From NCBI RefSeq assembly GCF_012489685.1, contig NC_080042.1, positions 38,197,158 through 38,261,157 on the forward strand: 64,000 bases of DNA, in the 5' to 3' direction. Made by a program: the position numbers and the translations under genes. Below the pieces are notes generated by a model that had not been told where the DNA came from, searched no databases, and worked only from the letters and a program-made list of their open reading frames with translations. Shown one piece after another: positions 33,117-45,982 of the stretch (positions are counted from its first letter, which is position 1; each line of letters opens with the position of its first letter). The DNA comes from Lotus japonicus (Eukaryota > Streptophyta > Magnoliopsida > Fabales > Fabaceae).

Positions 33117-35368
33117 TGTGACATCCCGATTTTTGGGTGTCACTTAGTAACCCAAAAATGAAATAAAGCGGAAAATGCAAGTAATTTTTTTCGTTTTCTT
33201 TTAGAAGTAAAAGAATCTTTCAACTAAAGACTCAACCCAAGATTGCACAACATAACTAATGTACAATATGGATATACAGCCTCGCTGTAACCCTAAGTAG
33301 CTGAAAGAGACAGAAAGTAAGCCCGAAGGCAATACGTACATATCTAGAGATCAGAGTGACAGAGTTATAAATACACATCCTCAAGAGTGGGAGAGTCAGC
33401 CCAAAAACAACCTCCTCCAGACTTCCTACGTCCGACTACTCCCTGTGATCCCCATGAAAGAGAACCACTCAAAAAGTAATGTGTCGGGACCTACCCTACC
33501 CCAAAATACAATAACGAATCAGAGCCAAAAAAAAAACCCAAAATCATTGTACTCTAGCAACCCATATCCTACACCACTATCATCGACCCTCCTCCGATCA
33601 TGCATGAAGTCTGGGTCCTCGTCGAAGGCTCAGTAGTAGTCATTTCGCTTAGGACCCTCCCCGAGTGACAAATCATCTCGAGCCGGCTGACGAACGTCTG
33701 GCAGCATGCCGACTGCCCAAACACAAACATACACAAAAGGCAAAGACACGAGGGTCAACTCACAGAATATAATAGATACTACAAGCAACATGTGATGAAT
33801 GGCGGTATATACATATATAGGTTCTTCATGGCCTATCCTAGTATATATACATAGCATGTTATCAAATCACAAATAACAATTCAATCTTCAACACAGCAAC
33901 ATATATAGTTAGGTGCATGATATGTCATGCGATGAGGTTAGTCAAACAACGTATCGTCCTCCCAACGCACAAGTGTCTAACTAGTAATATTGTCCCCGTC
34001 GTTTGCTCTAGGGTAAACGTCAATGAAATCTCATGATTCCCTGAAGCCTCACACTTCAATGGAGTCTCACGTTTTCACGAAGTCTTCTGCTTCAGTGAAG
34101 TTTTCCCGCTTTCATGAAGTCTTCCACCTCAGTGAAGTTTCCCGTTTTCACAAAGTCTTCCGCCTCAGTGAAGTGTCCCCCTCGACTCATCCTTTGGATG
34201 GTTAGATGAACTGCTCGAAGAGCAGAAGGTACTATTGCTCTCAAGGATTTTCCTCACACTTAGATTGTAAACCCTTCCCGTTTTCCAAGAAATTGTCATT
34301 ACTATTTGAAGGTGTTTTATCTTTGGTTAATGCATTATGAATTTCATTTATGAAGTCAAGTTCCATTTCTCTTTTATTCCAAAAATCTATAAGTCTAAAG
34401 TTCCCGATACGCCCAAAAATTTCCCCGAAAAGGCCTCGATCCTAAATAAAATAATGGCTCAGACCTCAAGTCAGAACCTACACAACATTCCCAAAACCCA
34501 GTCTCTAGCATGGCCTAACTTCATATTGCCCCACACTCAGCAATTTATATTAATAGGCAATAGATCAAGTCAGCACAATCCAACAGAACATATGTAAATA
34601 TATCATAAAGCTCATCATGAGCAATGACATAACACAGTTCAACATTTAACATAGCAACAGCCGAAGCCTCAACAATAACCAATTGTTTAAGCCCCAGAAA
34701 ACGGAGATGCACGCCTCAATTGTTTAACAATGGTCGAAGCCTTAGAAAACATTTTCCAGTCCAGCCCAACAATCATAATCATAAGCAATAAGCAAGTCGA
34801 ATTTATCGACACCTAAATCATTAGCTAGCAAGTAAGTTGCCCTCACCTCTTACTTGTCCGGTTTCGTCGTGTGCGATATCAACTTGCTCCAGCTCAACCT
34901 CTATGGATCCCGCTAAGTCCAAACCTTAAGTAAAACAACATTGCTTAATCACTAATAGCCAGATCTACACAATACTAACTAACGTCGAAAAAAGCTTCAT
35001 AAGCTTCAGAGTACGACAATTAAGCACGAATGGAAGAGTTTCTCCGAATGGGTGAGTTTGACACGTGAAACCAACCCAGAAAATTCTAATATTTACCTTT
35101 GCTCACTAAAACGTGCATAACTCGAGCTACAAAACTCAACATGAGACGAAACCAAAGCCCAACGTTCGACGACTTAAAGGGCTATGGTAAGATAAAGGCC
35201 AAGCTTGCCCAGATTCGAGTTTCCTCCCAGTCCTAATACATGCCAGTCTGGGCCACTACCAAATTTTAGCGTTTCGGCGCTGTTTTTTCGATCTAATTTA
35301 ACTCCTAGCTAATCTTAGGTCATAACTATGGTAAAACAATGCTCGGACAAATTATTGGATTTGAAATG
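33117..35368 (-). mobile_element. Element B 5' LTR, left piece
   Basis: Begins TGTGACATCCCGATTTTTGG. A shortened leader ORF (33630-33720 region) keeps only its ends: the sequence goes from CCAG-A almost straight to a NDYY stop, without the W-x2-D core. The hairpin array is short (34073-34180). It ends in AAATG (35364-35368), the target duplication of C. Confidence 0.85.
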
Positions 35369-36288
35369 TGTAAGACCCGATTTAAGGCTTATTATTTAAA
35401 TAATATTATTTAATAATATTCTGTGAATTACTTATGCTATATGTGATATAATGCCTTTATAAAAGGTGATTTATTATTAGAGGAAATATTAGGTCTTTAT
35501 TAATGTCTGGACGTCAATGTATGTGCCATTACAAGTGTTTTGACTGCAATATTGCTAGGGTTCTGCGACGGCGACTTTTAGGTCAAAATCGGCCCGACAA
35601 AGGCGATAAGTTGGCGAAGACGATTCCGTGGGCCAAACCTCAAGGGAATATTCATTTCTTTTATTTTTCGAGGGTTTTATTTAAATAAAATGGTTTTTTA
35701 TTTAAATAAAATGGATTTAATTATTTTAAAGTATGGTTTATTAAATAAATAATTTTGTAAATATTTTTGGAGCCTTAATGAAATTCAAATTTGAGGTTTT
35801 ATGGTGCATTAAGGGGCAAAACATGGTGGTTAATGCACTTAATCACATGTCCTTTACTTGGTTTTGTGTTGAATGAGTTTTTGAGAGAAAAAGGAAGGGA
35901 ATTGGCGGCCAAGAGGAGTGAGGAAGAAAGGTGAAGTCTTTTTAATGTTTTTAAGGTGATTTATGGTGTTTATGGAGGAGGAGAAAATCAAGGAATGAAG
36001 GCTTTCATGGAGGGACTTGTCTTTGAATATTTTGATTTTAAAAGGACTATTTTAAAAATAAAGATTCATTCCTTAAAGTCAGCAGGGACTTATTTTTGAA
36101 TGTTAAAAGTTGAGGTTTTAATTTCAATTAAATGGAGGATTAAAGCATGGTTTTAAAGGGAGTTTAGACTAGAAAATAATTTGCAAAGAGGCCCTTGGTT
36201 TGACCAAGCCTTGGCCGAAGTTTTCAAGTGTTTTGGAGGTAAAAATGCATTCAATTACCCCTTCAATTCTTTGTCCCCAAACCTCTAG

Positions 36289-36296
36289 TATAAATA
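36289..36296 (+). promoter_or_regulatory. TATA box of LTR C
   Basis: TATAAATA, 920 bases inside the LTR. About 60 bases later CCGTGAGTTC is donor-like. Confidence 0.6.
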
Positions 36297-38220
36297 GATC
36301 CTCTCCCCCTCTCATTTCCACACCAACTCACCAAGCTCTCGCTATTATAGCCGTGAGTTCTCTCTTCTCCCTCTCTTGTTCTTCTTTTTATATTTCTTGT
36401 TGTTAGGTTAGTTTAGTTTCCAAGCCTTGAGCAAGGTCATTCTCAATATGCTCTGTGGTTGCAGCTTAAGCTGATCTGCCAAATCCAAAAGAGAATGATT
36501 TTAATCTAGTTGCTTAGAGATATTTATCAATTTGAGGGTTTTTCTTAAAGAAGTTCTTGATGTTCTTATTTTGTTCTTATGACCTTCAAACAAAAGATTT
36601 TACAAAGGAGGTTTTGATCTTGGGAGGATTGAATCAATGCGAAAATTATGTTTTTCTTCGAAAGTTCTTCAAGTGTTCTTATGATCTTCAAGCAAAATGT
36701 TTTAGAAAAGAATGTTTGATGTTATAAAAGAAGTGATTTTGGATTTTCAGGGTTTTTGGGTGGAATTTCGTGATCAATAAGGGGATGGGCTTATGATCAA
36801 TCTGATTGTCCGATTAGTAACTTTACTTTATCCGTTCGTTGGTAGGAAATTTTCAAGTGTAGACCTAGCTTCAAGGAGCAACCCGAGACTTCTAGGAAAG
36901 CGTACCTTTGAGGTAAGGGCACTTCGGCTACAACCTAGAATTCTTGATTGTGATTGTATGACTATCAAATCTTAAGGATCTTATGGAAGATGAATATGCT
37001 AGTAAGGGAATTTCGGCCTCGGCCTATATAAGTTGTTTGTGATTGTGATTGTTAGAAAGCATGATGCTAGGACTATCGAAGATATATATGCCATATATGC
37101 TATATGATGATAATGCCATAAATGTTAGCTAGCATTATTATGAACATGCTTATATGCCTAGGATGTTAGCTACATTTATTGATATGCATGCAAGTTACTA
37201 TGATATGATATGTTGTTCATAAGAGATGAACGTGATAGGCTGAGGGCCTAGTAATGATGACGGACTTGCATGGCATGCAATGTGGACCAAGTGACCTGGA
37301 CTAGGCTTGGTTGGCCACGTCTAGTGACCTGGACTGGGCTAGTCGATTGTAACACCCCGATTTCTGGGTGTCACTTTAGTAACCAAAAATAAACTTTACG
37401 CGGAAAAACAAGTAATTTTTTTTTCGTTTGATTCCTTTTAAATAAAGCGATTGAAAATAAAGACATAACCCAACACTAACTAACCAATATACAAATATAT
37501 ACACATGTACAGCCTCAGCTGCACTCCCACGTCACGCTCACTTGCAGTGACTCCAAAGTAGTGTGCCCGTAGGCAAATATGTACAGACCCAGAAGTGTGA
37601 GTGAGAAAGTTGTAATTACGACCCACTAGGAGAAAGTCGGCCTCAAAATGGCCTAAGCAAGGACCCCTACAGTCCGACAGACTCACTGTGATCCCTCAAT
37701 AAAAGAACCACACGAAAAGCCATGCGTCGAGAACCTACCCTGTCCAAAAAGTAAGACGATTCAGAGCTCTACACAAAATATGACGCCTGCTTAAATCTAT
37801 CCTCCCATTATTGCTCACATAACCGAGTCCACAGCGAACAGAAGACGGCAAGTTGAAGCTCAGCTCCATGCGTCGTAGAACTCCCTCCGTCAGACGTCCA
37901 CGCTCGTCAGTACGGTCCTCCAACTCAACCATGATCCCCCCCGAGGAAGAGACCATCGAAACCCAGTCCACCGTCGACATCTGGCAGCAGGCCGACCGCC
38001 CAAACACAAACATGAAACCAAAGCCAAGGCGCTAGGGTCAACTCACGGAATAGAGTAGATATACACTCAACATGTGATATGGGTGTAGATATATATGTTG
38101 ATATATATATAAGCAATCCTAGCATGTTATTGGCTCTAACAATGCTTCAATAAATCAAACAGCACACAATCCCAGTCAGAATGAATGTATGCGTGAAATG
38201 CAATCAATATGATCCAGATT

Positions 38221-38420
38221 GTGACGCGTTCCCGTTCGCCACAAGTGAAGCATTCCCGTTCTTCACTTTGGATGAACCATTCCCGTTAGTCATCCTTGGT
38301 GAACCATTCCCGTTATTCACCGTATGATGAACCATTCCCGTTATTCATCATTAATGCATTGGTGAACCATTCCCGTTATTCACCATGAGATGCACAGGTG
38401 AACCATTCCCGTTATTCACC
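38221..38420 (-). repeat. Hairpin array 1 in A3
   Basis: Same seven-hairpin organisation as 9561-9760. The last unit is GGTGAA/TTCACC here and AGTGAA/TTCACC in A1. One arm is damaged (GTCATCC opposite GGATGAA). Confidence 0.8.
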
Positions 38421-38504
38421 CGATTGATGCAATATGGTTAGCCAAACATCGAATCGTCCTCACCACACAAGTTTTTAGCTCAAAACCCAATATCAAAAAC
38501 CCAA

Positions 38505-38775
38505 GAGTTAGTGTCGGTCAATACAACACAACTCGAAGTTAGTGTCGGTCAATACAACACAACTCGCACAACAAAACCCACAAACAAAGCCCAGAGTCAG
38601 TGTCGGTCAGTACAACACGACTCGGAGTTAGTGTCGGTCAATACAACACAACTCGAATAACAAACCTCAAGAGTTAGTGTCGGTCAATACAACACAACTC
38701 GGAGTTAGTGTCGGTCAATACAACACAACTCCAACAACAAGAGTACGAGAATAAGAGTTTAGTGTCGGTCAATAC
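38505..38775 (-). repeat. Hairpin array 2 in A3 (about seven units)
   Basis: Units with GTGTCGGTCAATACAACACA framed by GAGTT/AACTC or GAGTC/GACTC, as in A1; copy number and order differ. Confidence 0.75.
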
Positions 38776-40922
38776 AACACAACTCCAACAACAAGAGTAC
38801 TAGAGTACTCGGTGACTTTCAATCATCACCGTAGCTCACCTCAGTGGCTTTCCCCAATTCCAAAACCCACAACAAAAGTCGACTTTTCCCTGTCTTTCGT
38901 AAATATTTTCCCCTTCAGTTCTCCTATGCTTAAACGTTAATAAAAATTGTTTCAATTCGAATTAGTCAAGTTATGAGTTTATTTCTCAAAGTCTAAGTTT
39001 CCCAAAGTCTCTAGTTTTCAAAATCTGTTCCATTCTAAGTTTTTTCCAAAAACCCCACCAAAAGCAATTCCCGGGGAAAGTCTAAGTACACAACAAATGG
39101 CTAAGTCTCAAACCTTGAGTTTGGACTTGCCTAGGGTTGTTCATCCAACCCGAAATATCAAAGATCACCAGATCAATGAATCTTCACTCCGGAGTCGCGT
39201 CAAAACGCACAATCCAACAATATCACAATATCACAAGTTATGGAAAAACATCATAACATCAACTCATCATCATAAGCAACATCAAACAAAGCATAAGTCG
39301 AATTTATCGACGCCTATCATGCAGTCATAGCTAATAGTAAGTTGCCCTAACCTCGAGCTGCTCCAGCCTCGTAATCAAAATCTCCTTCACACGATTGCTC
39401 TGAAACTCCCAAAGTTCCTTCAACTGAACCTCGGAGAAAACAAAGCAGAATCCAAACAAAATCGATTAGTTCGATCGTAATACAACACATAAACGATAGA
39501 CAAAGCATTAAAGCTTCAGAATACGACAATCGGGTACGAAAAGACAAGTTTTCGAAAACGAAAACTCCCCCCCCCCTCACTACATAGCTCACGGCCATAA
39601 GAGAAAAAGGGCTCCGACTCTTTTTCTTCGATCAAATCTGTTTACAAGGTAGTTTTAGGGTAAAGCTAAGGCAAAGAAACTGTCAGAACAATTTTCGGAC
39701 AATCGGATCAAAATACGGCCGTTCAGGGGCGTTTTGGTCCAAAATAAAAGCTCAAAACCTCAAAGTTATCAGTTCGGAAAACAAATTTGACAGCAATGAT
39801 CCTAACGACATCCGTGACAACAAATCCTAAAGACATGAAGTCAGATTACGACTTTTGAAACAGTTTTTCAGATCCTGGACAACTCGATCACAATTGGCGA
39901 ATACTGACGGAGGTTTTAGGCTCTTGGGCACGTAAGGAAGATAACCCAACAGAGAAATCAGGAAAAACGGACAGTTTTACAAAAAGCTCAAAACTTAGAG
40001 CACAGCAACGACTACAGAAACGCAGAAGAAACAGTAATCAGAGGTAAGAATCAAGCTAGTTACCTCGGTACCTTGAAGTAGGAACGAACTGCGCGAAGAT
40101 CGGTCGAGTTTCGGCGAAAATCTCCTCTCCCTCTCCTCTCCACAACTCACGGCCTCAAGAGAAAGAAAATGGGAGATATTTTGCTTTTTCGACTATTTAT
40201 AGGAGAGTGAAATCGCGGGAAAATGAAATTTCGCGATTCCGATTTTTGCAGCACGTTCACCGATGAATTCTAAGAAAGATTCTGGCGACATATTTCCAGA
40301 ACTCAGAACAAATATCTAACATTTGGGAAAAACGATATCTAAAATCCCAAAAGCGGTGTAAGTTAATCTGTCCCGAAAAACTACTTTTTGCTGTGATGGT
40401 CAGACGACAAAACTTCCTTCTGAAGAAAGATTGGAAACGTCGAAACAAATCTGGCATCGCAGACGGAAACTTTGTTAGAAGTCCCGAATAGAAAAAGTCT
40501 TCATCCAGCGCTCGAATCTAGGGTTTCGAAGCAAAGAAATTAGCGTCGTCGGACTTCCGAAAAGTGAATACTATCGTGCGTACAGTCCAGAGTTCCGAAA
40601 TGAAACGCTGGTCGAAGGAAAAATAAAGAGAACCTTTAAATTTTCCAAGGATTTGGAATCTCACTTAAAACGTTGCTTTAAAAGAGAAATTAGCCTATTC
40701 TGGACACGCTTGCCATAAGGCAGGTGTGCAGACGACTCACACTAATTCCTACAGCGACTACGCAACATTCCTCAAGCAATTCCTGAACTTTCTTCTTCAT
40801 TACTCTTCCTCAAACAGCAAACTCCTGTCACGCTTACACTGATTCTACGCGTGAGTCGGAAATTAACTTGCTCTGTAAATCCAGGTCTTACATCGATGGT
40901 GACGTTCAGAGGATGGACCTGA

Positions 40923-41207
40923 ATAAAGGACGAACGTGAAACGGCAGTGCGTTGGAGAGGTCCAAACTCGATCATCAAGCTGTTGGGCAGCGGTGCGTTG
41001 GAGGTGTTCAACCCCGATCGTGGAGTCGTGTTCGTCCAGCCTTTCCATGAGGGATTGGCTTATGGATATCCAAAGCGTCTGCATGCATGTGCACGAGCAT
41101 TGACTAACAATAACTTAGAGCTACGAGATAGTTCCCCATACTTGTGCAACTTAGAAGGAAGTAAAGTTCCCCAATGTGTGAGTTTTAGCTTAGGGAAGAA
41201 CTTGTGA
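40923..41207 (+). pseudogene. Possible leader ORF relative in LTR C
   Basis: Open for ~94 codons from a TGA at 40920 to the stop at 41207. It reads ALEVFNPDRGVVFVQPFHEG, then LAYGYPKRLHACARALTNNN and VPQCVSFSLGKNL. Position (near the LTR 3' end), VFVQP...Y spacing and the closing SFSLG recall AWVIDP...Y and SFNLP of the A2 leader ORF, but W and D of the core are missing and a longer spacer is needed. The start is cut off by A3. A weak relationship only. Confidence 0.35.
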
Positions 41208-41796
41208 TTGATAGGGTAGTATACCCTACATATGACATGTGTGTGTTAGAAGTTGACCCTTGCTTGTTTGTTGTTTGGGGCGCTTAACGCCTAGACAACA
41301 AGCATGCGTGTGATAAGTCGAGATGCGACCCTGTACCTGCTTGATGTGGACGACAAGGCTCGAGACATCGACCGCGCGACTGATGGTTCATCTATGGCAT
41401 TGGCGAGAGCAGAGGATGCGAGACGATTTGATGCGAGCGTTGGAGGAGGCCTTGGAGGGCACGCGGCCTATGAGTCAGGTATGGAGTCTGATAATTGAGT
41501 CTGTACTTGGGGGTGAGCCGAGTTTGTTTGTAGGGTTCGAACCTAACCTAGAGACCTTCTTGTTGTGTTGGCTCGGGGGCGTTCGAACACTAGTTTAATC
41601 ATTATGTTTTAATTTGAAAGAATCATCGTACGCTTCCAAAGCTTTCATTAATAAAATGAATTATTCAATCTATTTCTCCAGTTACTACTTCTTTATTTGT
41701 AAGCTATGATTCCAAAAGGTTTTTATTTCGGCTAAAATTTACCCACATTTTTGAAAAAGATTAATAAAGTGACCCACGAGATTTAGGGATGTTACA

Positions 41797-42034
41797 AAAT
41801 GCACATAGGGGTATTTGGGTCAAGATTTTAGGCTTAAAAACTAAAAGTTAAATTTTGAAAAACTGAATCGGTAAGGTTGTAGACCACGCATTTAATAGCA
41901 ACGAATCCTAAAGGCACTAAGTTAAATCGTGACTTATTGGTTCAAAAAGTAAACTAAAGAGAAAAATGGGTTTTTGGGTCTATTTTTCAGATCTACGACG
42001 ATCCGGTGAACATCGGCGGACATCGACGGAGTAA
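41797..42034 (-). mobile_element. Element B 5' LTR, right piece (truncated)
   Basis: Resumes the B LTR after C and matches 28594-28815 of the 3' LTR. Similarity stops near GAGTAAATCTCCGTG, where LTR D begins without its own end. The last ~1 kb of this LTR is missing. Confidence 0.75.
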
Positions 42035-43451
42035 ATCTCCGTGTACGCCTACACCACTGAGCTTCGCATCACCGACATAAATCCGTCGGACTCCGGATGT
42101 GTCGGTCATCCAAGCCCGATCTTCTCCCTCATTATACAGGGTCAGCTCCCAGGAATGGGTCCACGTTGATGTCTTCGGCAGTACCATCTACCCTCCCCCC
42201 CCCCAAAATCAACACAAAGCAAACAAGAAAGGGTCAGGTTCATGCAAGACCTAAGAATATAATAATCACGTCACATAATATCTCGCCGGCTTAACCATAG
42301 TTTTATATAACAATTAGTCACCTAGATGTTCTGTTAAACTAACGATCCTCACATCACACAACAACCACAACACCTTGGCCTATCTCGAACATCCACAGAT
42401 GCACAATTCTCGAGAGGACTCACAGTACAACCCTTAGTTCTCGGGGAGACGCGCAGTCGATCCCAAGGGGACACACAGTACAACCCTTAATTCTCAGGAT
42501 GACCTTAAGTCATTCCAACACCCTCGCGTGCAAGTAACCGTTGTCTCTAACGGCACCATCGTTCTCATGGTCCATAGTCATCACTAGACCTATGTTCCAA
42601 TTAATTTCTCATTTTACTTGCAACCAATTAAATTCTCAGTTCTCTTTGTTCAAGGCTCTAGTTTGTCAACCTAAAGTCTTAACAATTTTAACGTCGGTAA
42701 TAAAACATAAACGACATGAAATATACACAGTCCAGTAGGAATTACAGCTGGATGACCGACCTTTATAGCAATATTTCAGACAGACAGTGCACATGATACG
42801 TCAATTCTCATAACAACTTTCTCATGCATTTCATGGCATATTCTTCACACATGGCATATCAACTCCAAATACTTTATTTTCATGTGGAATCAACATATAT
42901 TTCATGGCAAATCCCTCAAACAAATCATCAAGCAAACTTGTGCATGAATCGAAAGAAAGACGCTCGCCGAAACCCTCAAAATAGGGTTCGGCGGAACCAT
43001 ATAATGGCTCTAGGGTATTCCATTTTTTTCTTCTTTCTTTCGTTTCAACATCACAAGCCAATGACCAGCCAACAAATATCAAGGAAACATTCATCAACTT
43101 GCATGCCAAATCATGTGAAAATTCAAGCCAATTTAGCAATTAACCAGGGAATTAATACATAAAATCAATAGATCCATGTGATGAACATCAAATAAGGAAT
43201 AAGTAGCATGGTTCTCATGCTAAAAGGTACAGCAACAAACAACTTCAACAAAACTCATGCAAATCATGCAAGAACTTAGCTTTTCTCAAAGAATTTTCAT
43301 GGCAAACCTATAGCCTCTACCCTTGTCCTGAACCAGCCCTTACCTTTGTCAAAGTTGATGAAAAAGAAGTGATCTTGATGCTAAGAACAGCTGCTGCCAA
43401 CCTTCTTCTTCCTCTCCCACTCGAGCCCTCTCTCTCACTCTCGATCCCTTA
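42035..43451 (-). mobile_element. Element D 3' LTR (truncated both ends)
   Basis: Matches 48053-48323 and 52154-52470 of the D 5' LTR. The left terminus is missing at the junction with B, and similarity is lost at 43451. Within it, 42480-43200 has sequence not present in the other copy, where a deletion joins ACCACCACAA to ATAAGGAATAAG. The leader ORF start is at 42187. Confidence 0.75.
42037..42187 (-). pseudogene. Leader ORF start in the D 3' LTR
   Basis: ATG 42187 reads MVLPKTSTWTHSWELTLYNE, then GEDRAWMTDTSGVRRIYVGD before the truncation. AWMTDTSGVRRIYVG has the same spacing as AWVIDPVDHRATYRG of A2: A, W, D, R, Y and G coincide without a gap. Confidence 0.55.
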
Positions 43452-43638
43452 ACACATGCTAGTCCTAAACTCTATAAAAATGCAAAAAGAACCCTAAGAA
43501 AACCATAAAATTACTAAAACTAAACTCAAATAAACATAAAAATGCATGAGAATGCATGAAACACTACATGAGACAAAGAAAAAGACTTAAAACACTCAAA
43601 GAAATGACCCTAAAAACACTACTAAAATAGGGTCATCA
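43452..43638. other. Unassigned 187-bp segment between D LTR and pol
   Basis: A-rich sequence not found in the other D LTR. Its minus strand begins TGATGACCCTATTTTAG, like an LTR start, and it joins integrase without polypurine tract or chromodomain. Probably an insertion or deletion scar; no gene. Confidence 0.4.
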
Positions 43639-44532
43639 CTCAGCCACTTGTTTCTTCATCCCAGGCCACTAGAAATGAAGTTTCAAGTCCTAATACATCT
43701 TGTTCATTCCAGGATGAATACTCAACCTGCTCTTGTGGCCTTCATCCAAAATCAACCTCCTCACCCCCGCGTTGTTTGGCACGCATACCCGTCCCTTACA
43801 ACGCAGTATATTATCATTCCCGATAACAAACTCCGACGCCTTCCCTTGTGTCACAAGTTTGTGCCACTCGATCAATCCTTCATTAGTCTCTTGTTTCGGA
43901 TTTATCTCATCCAAGAGTCCACTTAACATCGTCACCATTCCGAAGCTCAACTTCCCTGCTGCGAGCTTAACATCCAAGCTCAGGTCTCGGAATGTCTCCA
44001 ACAGTTCTAACTCCTTGACCATCAACGAGGATACATGTATAGCCTTTCGACTAAGAGCGTCAGCTACAACATTGGTTTTCCCCGGATGATACTGCAGAGT
44101 GAACTCATAATCCTGTAGAAATTCCATCCACCTTCTCTGCCTCATGTTCAGATCCTTCTGATCAAACAAGTACTTCAGACTCTTGTGATCACTATAGATC
44201 GTGAACGTACTACCATTCAAATAATGCCTCCAGATCTTGAGAGCATACACTATAGCAGCCAGCTCCAAATCATGCGTAGGGTAATTCTTCTCATGACTCT
44301 TCAATTGTCTCGACGCACAAGCGATCACCCTCTTCTCCTGCATCATTACACGACCCAAACCATTATGCGACGCATCACAGTACACGTCGTATGGTTCTCC
44401 CTCTTTAGGTAAAGCTAGTATAGGCGTGGTAGTCAACCGCTTCTTCATCTCTTGGAAGCTAGCCTCACACTTCTCCATCCATGCAAAAGGGTGATTCTTC
44501 TTCGTCAATTGAGTCAACGGCGAAGTCAACAT
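43639..44532 (-). pseudogene. D RNase H and integrase N-terminus
   Basis: A 280-codon frame (43690-44532). RNase H shows [57 protein letters not shown] and DALSRK, all catalytic acids present. It runs into the integrase zinc region [18 protein letters not shown] and stops at TAG; beyond it, DLKLHF*WPGMKKQVAE has another stop. The integrase core and chromodomain are deleted. Confidence 0.85.
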
Positions 44533-45186
44533 TGCATAGTCCTACACAAAACGTCTGTAGTAGCCAGCAAGTCCGACGAAACTTCTGATGTCGCTTGCTG
44601 TCTTAGGTTGTTCCCATGACAAAATTGATTTAATTTTGCTGGGGTCAACTGCCACACCCTGACTTGATATGACGTGACCCAGGAACTTAACCTCTTCCAT
44701 CTATAATTCGCATTTCGAGCCATTAGCATAAAGCTCTTTCTCCCGCAGTACTCCCAGCACCTGACGTAAATGCTCTTCGTGTTCATCTTTACTCTTCGAG
44801 TAAATCAGGATATCGTCGATGAACACCACCACGAACTTGTCCAGGAATGGCCTGAACACTCGGTTCATGTAGTCCATAAACACTACGGGTGCATTTGTAA
44901 CTCCAAAAGGCATCACGAGGTACTCATAGTGCCCGTATCGAGTTCTGAATGCAGTCTTCTGAATATCAGTCTCCTTGACACGAATTTGATGATATCCGGA
45001 CTTCAGATCTATCTTCGAGAAAACAACAGCACCCCGAAGTTGATCCATCAAGTCATCTATCTGAGGCATCGGATAACGATTCTTCACTGTTACCTTGTTG
45101 AGTTGTCGATAGTCCACGCATAGTCTGGATCTCCCATCCTTCTTCTTTACCAACAACACTGGTTCACCCCAAGGCGACACACTTGG
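44533..45186 (-). pseudogene. D reverse transcriptase
   Basis: The frame from 45180 has [67 protein letters not shown] and the catalytic [10 protein letters not shown], ending with a stop after KCEL (about 44701). The connection to RNase H at 44533-44700 is damaged by stops and a frameshift. Confidence 0.85.
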
Positions 45187-45982
45187 TCAGATAAACCCCT
45201 TAGAAGAGAGGTCCTCCAACTTCTTTGCTAACTCCGCCATCTCGACCGGTGCCATCCGATAAGGCGTCATTGATATTGGTCCAGTGTCGGGCATGATATC
45301 AATAGAGAACTCCGTCTCCCTCACTGGCGGTAACCCAGGCACATCCTCTAGAAACACATCCACATAATCTTGTACTATTAAAATGTTGCACACGTTGTCG
45401 TCATTCTTCGTCTCAGCTACAATGGAGTTCACGAATGTTGGTGAACCCTTCCTCAAGGTGTACGAATTCAAGTAATCTGTAACGCCTGAATCTGGAAACA
45501 CTATGGCCTTGTTAGCACAGTCCAAGAGAACGTGATATTGTACCCAACCAATCCATTCCCAGAATCACATCGAGCTCTTTAAGCCCTAAGCAGACGAGGT
45601 TCGCAAGGAACTTTCGATCATCGTAGATCAACGGACATTGCAAGCATGTCGTGCATGTAACTAATCGATCGACAGCAGGGGTCGTCACCACCAAATCGAA
45701 GGGTAAATCAGCAGTTAGCAACCCTAATCTCTTCACACACTCCTCAGCAATGAATGAGTGCGTAGCACCAGAATCAAATAAAACCATTAAGGAGTTTCCA
45801 GCGATAGTACACGTACCCTGGATAAGATCATCAGTAACTGCATCTTGTTCCCCAAATATTGCGAACACACGCCCTGGAGCAGAGGGTCGCCTTCCTCTAG
45901 CAGTAGTCAGCACTGGCTCGGCCTTAGCAGCATTAGGACAGTTTCTCTCTACATGCCCTGACTTCTGGCACTTCCAGCACAC
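45187..45982 (-). pseudogene. D Gag knuckle, protease and RT start
   Basis: From 45982: CWKCQKSGHVERNC, the protease site [15 protein letters not shown], and [11 protein letters not shown] frameshift near 45520 leads into 45187-45525, which has [20 protein letters not shown] and DTGPISMTPYRMAPVEM of RT. The knuckle before CWKC is broken by a stop (CFKCN*KGHYANKC). Confidence 0.85.

Larger units (their letters stand above)
37348..40892 (-). mobile_element. Solo LTR A3 (family A, 3.55 kb)
   Basis: Starts TGTAACACCCCGATTTC, ends CCAGGTCTTACA, with target duplication TCGAT (37343-37347 and 40893-40897). It is close to the A1 5' LTR and carries both hairpin arrays (38221-38420, 38505-38775), a C run near 39566 and a TATA box at 40194-40201. 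The leader ORF keeps ATG (37979) MSTVDWVSMVS but lacks the W-x2-D core and the acidic middle. Confidence 0.9.
35369..41796 (+). mobile_element. Solo LTR C (2.9 kb without the nested insertion)
   Basis: Starts TGTAAGACCCGATTTAAGG, ends GGGATGTTACA, with target duplication AAATG (35364-35368 and 41797-41801). Plus orientation follows from the TATA box at 36289-36296. A3 is inserted at 37348-40892. Just before A3 there are two similar stretches around AGTGACCTGGACT. A possible leader ORF relative lies at 40923-41207. No pol or gag. Confidence 0.85.

Noticed and set aside
41304..41598. Overlapping ORFs of 64 and 91 residues in LTR C
   Set aside because: Two frames are open over the same DNA and neither resembles the leader ORF or a known domain.
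42831..43139. Opposed 112- and 102-residue ORFs in the D LTR
   Set aside because: A-rich LTR sequence open on both strands, absent from the other D LTR copy, without a recognisable domain.
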